A stretch of DNA of 64,000 nucleotides from Nocardioides furvisabuli (GTDB lineage: Bacteria > Actinomycetota > Actinomycetes > Propionibacteriales > Nocardioidaceae): assembly GCF_021083185.1 (NCBI RefSeq), contig NZ_JAIGQB010000003.1, forward strand, positions 434,001-498,000, in the 5' to 3' direction. Below are positions 58,593-64,000 of this stretch, piece after piece (within the stretch, counting starts at the first letter, position 1; each line of letters opens with the position of its first letter). The notes under the pieces were generated by a model, which saw only the letters and a program-made list of their open reading frames with translations, was not told the DNA's origin and did not search any database. Both the position numbers and the translations under genes were made by a program.

Positions 58593-58805
58593 ATGGGTAT
58601 CGGCATCGGCATCCTGCTGCTCGTCATCGGCCTGGTCCTCCTCTTCGCCATCAAGGAGTTCCCCGACTCCCTGCAGGAGGTCGTCGAGCCGACCACCGTC
58701 GGCTGGATCCTGGTCATCGCGGGCGTCCTGGCCCTCGTGCTGGGCCTCGTCATGAACAACCAGCGCTCGAAGACCACCCACGTCGAGGAGCGCCGCGACG
58801 TCTGA
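58593..58805 (+). CDS. Small two-helix membrane protein (DUF6458-like)
   Basis: 70 residues with two hydrophobic helices (about 2-20 and 36-54) joined by a short acidic loop, and a charged cytoplasmic tail (NNQRSKTTHVEERRDV). The N-terminus MGIGIGILLLVIGLVL and the size match DUF6458, a family of unknown role common in Nocardioidaceae and mycobacteria. ATG with AAAGGAG about 6 nt upstream. A TAGGCT hexamer about 55 nt upstream may be its promoter. Confidence 0.75.
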   Translation: MGIGIGILLLVIGLVLLFAIKEFPDSLQEVVEPTTVGWILVIAGVLALVLGLVMNNQRSKTTHVEERRDV

Positions 58806-58865
58806 CGTCGCGCGTGGGGTGTCGGCGACCACGTCCCGACACCCCCTGCCGGGGGCACCCCGCGG

Positions 58866-59471
58866 CTACAGCCAGCCGCGGTCCTGCGCGATCCGCGCCG
58901 CCTCGCTGCGCGTCGTCGCGCCGGTCTTGCCGATCGCGGCCGACAGGTGGTTGCGCACCGTGCCCTCCGACAGGTGCACCCGCGCGGCGATCGCTGCCAC
59001 CGGCGACCCGTCGAGGGCGTACGTCAGCAGCTCGCGCTCGCGCCCCGTCAGCGGGCTCGGCCCGTCGATCAGCGACTCGGCCGCGAGGTCGGGGTCGATG
59101 ACCCGCAGGCCGGCGTGGACCCGCCGCACCGCGTCGGCGAGCTGGCGCGCGGGGGTGTCCTTGACGACGAACCCCGACGCGCCGGCCTCGATGGCGCGCC
59201 GCACGTAGCCCGGCCGCCCGAAGGTGGTCACCACGAGCGAGCGCACGCCCGGCAGCTCGCGGCGCACGGCCGCGGCGGCGTCGATGCCGGTGAGCCCGGG
59301 CATCTCGATGTCGAGCAGGCAGACCTCGGCTCCGGAGGCGCGGGCGGCGTCGACGACCTCGTCGCCGCGCCCGACCTGCGCGACCACCTCGAGGTCGGCC
59401 TCGAGGTCGAGGAGCGCGGCGAGCGCACCCCGCACCAGCGCCTGGTCGTCGGCGAGCAGCAGCCGGATCAC
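58866..59471 (-). CDS. NarL/FixJ-family response regulator
   Basis: 201 residues. Receiver with LLLADDQALVRGAL, phosphoacceptor Asp in CLLDIEMPG and the Lys in GFVVKDTP; C-terminal LuxR-type helix-turn-helix (LTGRERELLTYAL, VHLSEGTVRNHLSAAIGKTG). GTG at 59471 overlaps the kinase stop by 4 nt. Last gene of an operon of ABC ATPase, permease, kinase and regulator, so it most likely controls that transporter. A longer upstream frame is antisense-like and rejected. Confidence 0.92.
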   Translation of the reverse strand: MIRLLLADDQALVRGALAALLDLEADLEVVAQVGRGDEVVDAARASGAEVCLLDIEMPGLTGIDAAAAVRRELPGVRSLVVTTFGRPGYVRRAIEAGASGFVVKDTPARQLADAVRRVHAGLRVIDPDLAAESLIDGPSPLTGRERELLTYALDGSPVAAIAARVHLSEGTVRNHLSAAIGKTGATTRSEAARIAQDRGWL

Positions 59472-60526
59472 GGCAGCGCCACCTCCACCCGCGTGCCCGG
59501 GTCCGCCGGGGAGACCGCCAGCGTGCCGCCGACCCCACTGACGCGCTCCCGCATCCCGCGCAGGCCGTTGCCCTCGCTGCCGCTGCACCCGGCGCCGTCG
59601 TCGGTCACGCAGATGCCCCGCGGGCCGAGCTCGATGACCACCGAGCGGGCACGCGCATGGCGTACGACGTTGGTGACCGACTCGCGCAGCACCCAGGCCA
59701 GCAGCGTCCGGTGGCGCGGGTCGGTGTCGGCGACACTGCCCTCCACCCGCGTGATGACGCCCGCGTCGGCGAGGACCTGCGGCGCGGCCGCGAGCTCGGC
59801 CTCGAGGTTGCCGGCCCGCAGCCCGCCGACGGTGGCGCGCACCTCGGCGAGCGCCTGGCGGGCCGTGGCCTGGATCGACTCCAGCTCCTCCTTGGCGCGC
59901 GCAGGGTCGACGTCGACGAGGCGGGCGGCGAGCTCGGCCTTCACCGAGAGCGCGGTGAGGGAGTGGCCCAGCACGTCGTGCACGTCGCGCGCGACGCGCT
60001 CGCGCTCGGCGACGATGGCGTGCTCACCGCGCACTGCGTGGGCGAGCTCCTCGCGCTCGCCGAAGATGCGGAGCATCACGCCGCCGATCATGACCGGCCA
60101 GAGCATCAGGAAGAAGAAGGTCGGGAAGTTGTCGAGGTCGAGCAGGGAGAGCAGGGGGAACGCGGCCCAGAAGCCCACGGCCCACTTCCACGCCGGGCTC
60201 GGGAGCTCCAGCGCGGAGAGGATGGCCAGGTAGGGGGCGTAGGAGATGACGCCGATGCCGATCACCGGCAGCGTGGCCAGCCCCAGGGCCACCATCACGG
60301 CGAGGCACACCCAGGTGTTGCGACGTCGGGAGTAGCCCAGCACGTTGGCCACGGCGAACCCGGCGATGCAGAGCCAGGCCCCGACCTTCAGCGCCACCGG
60401 CACCTCGGACTCCGCGACGGCGATGATCGGGAAGGCCAGGAAGACCAGCCAGATCGCGGCGAAGGCCCAGCCCCACTTCTCCCACGGGTTGTCGGGGAGC
60501 GGCTCGGCCTCGCGCGAGGCCGTCAC
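59468..60526 (-). CDS. NarL-type sensor histidine kinase
   Basis: 352 residues. Four to six N-terminal membrane helices (about 20-150) with no large outer domain, so it probably senses within or at the membrane; DHp of HisKA_3 type with RERVARDVHDVLGHSLT (phosphorylated His); ATP domain with ESVTNVVRHA, VTDDGAG and GNGLRGMRERV. This is the layout of DesK/LiaS-like kinases. GTG overlaps the permease stop by 4 nt. Confidence 0.9.
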   Translation of the reverse strand: MTASREAEPLPDNPWEKWGWAFAAIWLVFLAFPIIAVAESEVPVALKVGAWLCIAGFAVANVLGYSRRRNTWVCLAVMVALGLATLPVIGIGVISYAPYLAILSALELPSPAWKWAVGFWAAFPLLSLLDLDNFPTFFFLMLWPVMIGGVMLRIFGEREELAHAVRGEHAIVAERERVARDVHDVLGHSLTALSVKAELAARLVDVDPARAKEELESIQATARQALAEVRATVGGLRAGNLEAELAAAPQVLADAGVITRVEGSVADTDPRHRTLLAWVLRESVTNVVRHARARSVVIELGPRGICVTDDGAGCSGSEGNGLRGMRERVSGVGGTLAVSPADPGTRVEVALP

Positions 60527-61323
60527 GTGCGCGCCCGGCTGCGGCGTACGCCCCAGAGCGCCATGAGGCAGAAGATCACCGTCCACACGAGCACGTTAGC
60601 GACCGGCAGCCACAGCGCGTCACGTCCCGCGACGGGGAGGAATCCGTCGGTGAGCGGGAACCGGGCCAGCGCGACGTAGCCGTAGAGCGGGGTGAGCCGG
60701 CCGAGGTCGAGCATGAATCCGCTCATCGGCGTGAAGACGTTGCCGAGGAAGGCCAGCACGACGATCATGCCCGACGCGATGCCGGGCGCGTTGGGACCGC
60801 GGAAGACCAGGCAGATCGCCAGGCCGTAGACCGCGAACAGGGCCGAGCCCAGCCACACCAGGGTTGCGGACAGCAGCCAGTCCGACCAGTGGCCGCGCGC
60901 GCCGGTGGCGGCGCCGATGGCGTAGATCGCGACCACGGGGACGGCTGCGACGGCCATCGCCACGGCCGCCTTGGTCGCCACGAAGGCGACCGGGCGCATC
61001 GGTGTCAGGCCGAGCTGGCGGCCCCATCCCATCACCTGCTCGGTCGCGGCGCTGCCGGCGACGCTGGTGGTCGCGGTGACGGCGCCGTAGGCGGCCATCG
61101 AGATCATCACGTACATCGCGACGTTGCCGCTGCCGACCGGGTCGTCCGACCCGAGGCCGAACACCAGGAACATGAAGGTCGGCAGGCCGACCACGAAGAA
61201 CATCCCGATCCGGTCGCGCAGCTGACGGCGCAGGTCGAGGCGGGCGTACGTCGCCATGGCAGGTCGTCGGACGGCGTGGGCCGCGGGAGAGCCCGCGCCA
61301 TCGACGGCGGTCGCGGCGCTCAT
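60523..61323 (-). CDS. ABC transporter permease (ABC-2 type)
   Basis: 266 residues with six hydrophobic helices (about 38-58, 68-90, 115-138, 147-170, 178-200, 233-255) and the ABC-2 features of a helical N-terminus with LDLRRQLRDRIGMFF and GMIVVLAFLGNVFTPMSG. Exporter of unknown substrate; peptides, lipids or drugs are possible. ATG overlaps the ATPase stop by 4 nt. Confidence 0.9.
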   Translation of the reverse strand: MSAATAVDGAGSPAAHAVRRPAMATYARLDLRRQLRDRIGMFFVVGLPTFMFLVFGLGSDDPVGSGNVAMYVMISMAAYGAVTATTSVAGSAATEQVMGWGRQLGLTPMRPVAFVATKAAVAMAVAAVPVVAIYAIGAATGARGHWSDWLLSATLVWLGSALFAVYGLAICLVFRGPNAPGIASGMIVVLAFLGNVFTPMSGFMLDLGRLTPLYGYVALARFPLTDGFLPVAGRDALWLPVANVLVWTVIFCLMALWGVRRSRART

Positions 61324-62207
61324 CGGGCCGCTCCGATCGGCTCGGTGGTGGACGCCTCGGCGGTGAGGGCGAGGAAGGCCGCCTCCAGGCTGGCGGCGGA
61401 CACGTCGACGTCGGTGACGCCCAGGGGGGCGAGCGCCCTGCGCACCCGGGCCAGCCAGTCGGCGTCGATGCCGTCGGTGCCGTCGACCGCGGCCGGTGGG
61501 CGGAAGGTGAGGGTGCGTCCGCCGTACGCCGCCCGCACGTCGGTGGTGGCGGCGTCGTGGACGATCCGGCCGTGGTTCATCAACACGGTGCGCTCGGCGA
61601 ACGCGTCGGCCTCGGCGAGGTAGTGGGTGGCGAACACGATCGTGCGGCCCAGCGCGGCGTCGGCCCGCATCGCGCGCCAGAACTCCTGGCGGGCGCCGAC
61701 GTCCATGCCGGTCGTGGGCTCGTCCAGGACGACCAGGTCAGGGTCGGGCACCAGCGCCAACGCGAACTTCAGCCTCTGCTGCTCCCCGCCCGAGCAGGCC
61801 TCCACGCGGCGCGGGGCCAGGTCGGTCAGTCGAGCCCGCTCGAGGACCAGCTCGACCCGGTCGGTGCGGCCGTGGAGGGCGGCGATGGCACGGACCGTCT
61901 CCTCGACCGTGAAGTCGTTGAGCAGGCCCCCGGTCTGCATCACCGCCGAGACGCGGCCCGCCCGGACCGCCTCGGCGGGGCTCGTGCCGAAGACCTCGAC
62001 GGTGCCGGCGTCGGGCCGGGTGAGCCCGAGCAGCATGTCGACGGTCGTGGTCTTCCCGGCTCCGTTGGGGCCGAGGAAGGCGACGATCTCACCGGGCTGG
62101 ACGACCAGGTCGACGGCGTCGACCGCGACGACGGTGCCGCCGTCGGCGGCGCGGAAGGTCTTGCGGAGCCCCGAGGTGCGGATGGCGGGTGCGTGGGTGT
62201 CGGTCAC
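61320..62207 (-). CDS. ABC transporter ATP-binding protein
   Basis: 295 residues. Walker A FLGPNGAGKTTT, Q loop VMQTGGLL, ABC signature CSGGEQQRLK, Walker B LVVLDEPTTGMD and a switch histidine in FATHYLAEAD; a C-terminal extension of about 80 residues like the drug-export subfamily (CcmA/DrrA type). First gene of the four-gene operon. GTG at 62207 with CTGGAGGC directly upstream as ribosome site. Confidence 0.93.
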   Translation of the reverse strand: MTDTHAPAIRTSGLRKTFRAADGGTVVAVDAVDLVVQPGEIVAFLGPNGAGKTTTVDMLLGLTRPDAGTVEVFGTSPAEAVRAGRVSAVMQTGGLLNDFTVEETVRAIAALHGRTDRVELVLERARLTDLAPRRVEACSGGEQQRLKFALALVPDPDLVVLDEPTTGMDVGARQEFWRAMRADAALGRTIVFATHYLAEADAFAERTVLMNHGRIVHDAATTDVRAAYGGRTLTFRPPAAVDGTDGIDADWLARVRRALAPLGVTDVDVSAASLEAAFLALTAEASTTEPIGAAR

Positions 62208-62292
62208 GCCTCCAGCCTCGCCGCCCCGGTCCCGATGGGCGGGGGGCAGAGGTCACGACCTCGGCGTGACACCTGTCATGCAGGCCCGAACG

Positions 62293-62372
62293 CCGCTGTA
62301 ACGCCGGGTTGTGTGCTGTACCCACCCGGACATGTCCAGGTGGGTACAAGCACCAACCCGGCGTTACAGCGG
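62293..62372. repeat. 80-bp two-tier palindrome, copy 2
   Basis: Outer stem of 19 bp perfect, inner GTACCCA/TGGGTAC stem. About 73 of 80 positions match 51482-51561. It lies upstream of the ABC operon and 35 nt beyond the stop of the acyl-CoA dehydrogenase gene. Confidence 0.88.
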
Positions 62373-62407
62373 CTGGCCGTCCTCGACGGGCGCGGGAGCG
62401 AGGTGGG

Positions 62408-64000
62408 TCAGAAGGACGCCTCGTCGAGGTCCATCAGGTCGAGGGTGGTGGCCTCGGCGATGGCGCGCTCGGCGCTGATCTTCGGCAGGTTGGTCTGCGC
62501 GAAGAACTGCGCCGCGTGGATCTTGCCCTCGTAGAACGCCTTGTCCTTCGCCGACACCTCGCCGGACAGCTTGTCCAGCGCGACCTCGGCCTGGCGCAGC
62601 AGCAGCCAGCCGCAGACGACGTCGCCGAGGACCATGAGCAGGCGCGAGGTGTTGAGCCCGACCTTGTAGATGTTGCGCACGTCCTCCTGCGAGGACATGA
62701 GGTCGTTGATCATGTGACCGACGATGGCGTTGGCGTCCTCGAGCGCGGTGGCGAGCAGCGCCCGCTCGTTCTTGAGGCGACCGTTGCCGGCCTCGGAGGC
62801 GATGAAGCCCTCGATCTCCTTGGCCAGGTGGCCCAGCGCGCGGCCCTGGTCCTTGACGATCTTGCGGAAGAAGAAGTCCTGGCCCTGGATCGCGGTCGTG
62901 CCCTCGTAGAGGGTGTCGATCTTGGCGTCGCGGACGTACTGCTCGATCGGGTACTCCTGCAGGAAGCCGGAGCCGCCGAAGGTCTGGAGCGACTCGGTGC
63001 CGAGCAGCACCCACGAGCGCTCCGAGCCGTAGCCCTTGACGATCGGGAGCAGCAGGTCGTTGACGGCCGCGGCGAGGCGGGCCTCGTCGGAGTCGGCGGT
63101 GCCCTCGTGCTCGGCGACCATGACCTGGTCCTGCCACGTGGCGGTGTAGAGCACCAGCGCGCGCATGGCCTCGGCGAACGACTTCTGCGTCATCAGCGAG
63201 CGGCGTACGTCGGGGTGGTGGGTGATCGTCACGCGCGGGGCGGTCTTGTCGGCCGCCTGGGTGAGGTCGGCGCCCTGGACGCGGTCCTTGGCGTAGTCGA
63301 GGGCGTTGAGGTAGCCGGTCGACAGCGTGGCGATGGCCTTGGTGCCGACCATCATGCGGGCGTTCTCGATGACCTGGAACATCTGGGCGATGCCGTCGTG
63401 GACCTCGCCGAGCAGCCAGCCCTTCGCGGGCTCGCCGCCGCCGACCTGCGGGTCGCCGAAGGTGACCTCGCAGGTGTTGGAGACCTTGATGCCCATCTTG
63501 TGCTCGACGTTGGTGACGTAGACGCCGTTGCGCTCGCCGGTCAGCTCGCCGGTCTCGAGGTCGAAGTGGTGCTCGGGCATCCAGAAGAGCGAGAGGCCCT
63601 TGGTGCCCGGGCCGCCCACGCCCTCGACGCCCTCGGGGCGTGCGAGGACGAGGTGCATGATGTTCTCGCTCATGTCGTGCGTGGCGCTGGTGATGAAGCG
63701 CTTGACGCCCGTGATGTTCCACGAGCCGTCGTCGTTGGCGACGGCCTTGGCGCGGCCCGCGCCCACGTCGGAGCCGGCGTCGGGCTCGGTGAGGACCATC
63801 GTGCAGCCCCACTGGCGGTCGACCATGTGCTGGGCCACGGCCTTGTCGCGATCGTTGCCGTTGCGGTGGACCACGTTGGCGAAGGCGGGGCCGGCGGCGT
63901 ACATCCAGATCGGCGCGTTGGCGCCGAGCACCATCTCGCCGATGGCCCAGACGAGGGACGAGGGGGCGGGGGTGCCGCCCATCTCCTCGAAGACCTGCAG
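62408..64000 (-). CDS. Large acyl-CoA dehydrogenase, 5' end outside window
   Basis: Acyl-CoA dehydrogenase with a C-terminal extension domain, as in FadE5/DmdC-like enzymes of about 600 residues; some 530 are visible and the start lies beyond base 64000. Seen: [43 protein letters not shown]-like [25 protein letters not shown], and [40 protein letters not shown], which bears the catalytic glutamate and FAD contacts. The last approximately 120 residues form the extra helical domain. Substrate unknown. Confidence 0.92.
   Translation of the reverse strand: MQVFEEMGGTPAPSSLVWAIGEMVLGANAPIWMYAAGPAFANVVHRNGNDRDKAVAQHMVDRQWGCTMVLTEPDAGSDVGAGRAKAVANDDGSWNITGVKRFITSATHDMSENIMHLVLARPEGVEGVGGPGTKGLSLFWMPEHHFDLETGELTGERNGVYVTNVEHKMGIKVSNTCEVTFGDPQVGGGEPAKGWLLGEVHDGIAQMFQVIENARMMVGTKAIATLSTGYLNALDYAKDRVQGADLTQAADKTAPRVTITHHPDVRRSLMTQKSFAEAMRALVLYTATWQDQVMVAEHEGTADSDEARLAAAVNDLLLPIVKGYGSERSWVLLGTESLQTFGGSGFLQEYPIEQYVRDAKIDTLYEGTTAIQGQDFFFRKIVKDQGRALGHLAKEIEGFIASEAGNGRLKNERALLATALEDANAIVGHMINDLMSSQEDVRNIYKVGLNTSRLLMVLGDVVCGWLLLRQAEVALDKLSGEVSAKDKAFYEGKIHAAQFFAQTNLPKISAERAIAEATTLDLMDLDEASF

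Overview
The window is about 64 kb of very GC-rich DNA, densely packed with genes on both strands. It looks like the chromosome of a mycolic-acid-free actinobacterium, most likely a Nocardioides relative. That placement is inference from gene content: a SigK/RskA system, actinobacterial HelD, a mycothiol-dependent-type enzyme, GTG/TTG starts and many leaderless genes. No rRNA, tRNA, CRISPR array, transposase, integrase or phage structural gene was seen. Both ends cut through acyl-CoA dehydrogenase genes.

Layout. 1-3.3 kb: acyl-CoA dehydrogenase (partial), a MmcQ/YjbR-like protein, a membrane acyltransferase and a PCMT-type methyltransferase. 3.5-5.1 kb: an ECF sigma factor with a repeat-tailed membrane partner. 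5.2-14.4 kb: a large SigK locus on the minus strand, made of a molybdopterin oxidoreductase, a fasciclin lipoprotein, sigK, rskA, an FAD oxidase fused to DUF1365, two cyclopropane-synthase-like methyltransferases and a DUF1295 membrane protein. Two near-consensus SigK promoters (CCATCC-N16-CGAACA) are visible. The six genes from sigK on are joined by start/stop overlaps. 14.5-27.3 kb: enoyl-CoA hydratase, SDR, HelD, GH16, EamA transporter, epimerase, a PhzE-like chorismate enzyme, sulfatase and pabA-pabB. 27.3-34.1 kb: an MprAB-like two-component system, a holin-like/LMW-PTP/fructosamine-kinase operon, VanZ, a Pat/HisC aminotransferase and a glutathionyl-hydroquinone-reductase-like protein. 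34.2-36.9 kb: secreted proteins of unknown role. 37-43.4 kb: 2-oxo acid dehydrogenase E1a-E1b-E2, then two long coiled-coil (DivIVA-like) proteins. 43.5-52.8 kb: acyl-CoA carboxylase, M1 peptidase plus ECF sigma factor, a divergent Ser/Thr kinase, two paralogous secreted proteins, an amidohydrolase and a PucR regulator. 52.8-58.8 kb: a ferredoxin-type reductase with a delta-9 desaturase, small proteins, a membrane propeller protein and a MPI/DinB-family enzyme. 58.8-64 kb: an ABC transporter coupled to a NarL-type two-component system, and a large acyl-CoA dehydrogenase (partial).

Two regulatory habits stand out. Many genes have a -10-like TANNNT/CANNNT hexamer only 6-7 nt before the start codon, so their mRNAs are probably leaderless. 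Operon genes are joined by 4-nt ATGA/GTGA overlaps. Several palindromic repeat families also occur. One 85-nt family has a copy in an intergenic gap and another copy in frame inside pabB. An 80-nt two-tier palindrome occurs twice at about 90% identity.

How the genes fit together: lipid modification is the main theme (SigK-controlled acyl methylation and oxidation, desaturase, acyl-CoA carboxylase, acyl-CoA dehydrogenases), alongside envelope stress sensing through three ECF sigma factors, two two-component systems and one membrane kinase. The SigK locus is the most interesting unit. It extends the mycobacterial SigK regulon with a fused oxidase-DUF1365 protein and with a methyltransferase paralogue that lacks the usual active-site cysteine.
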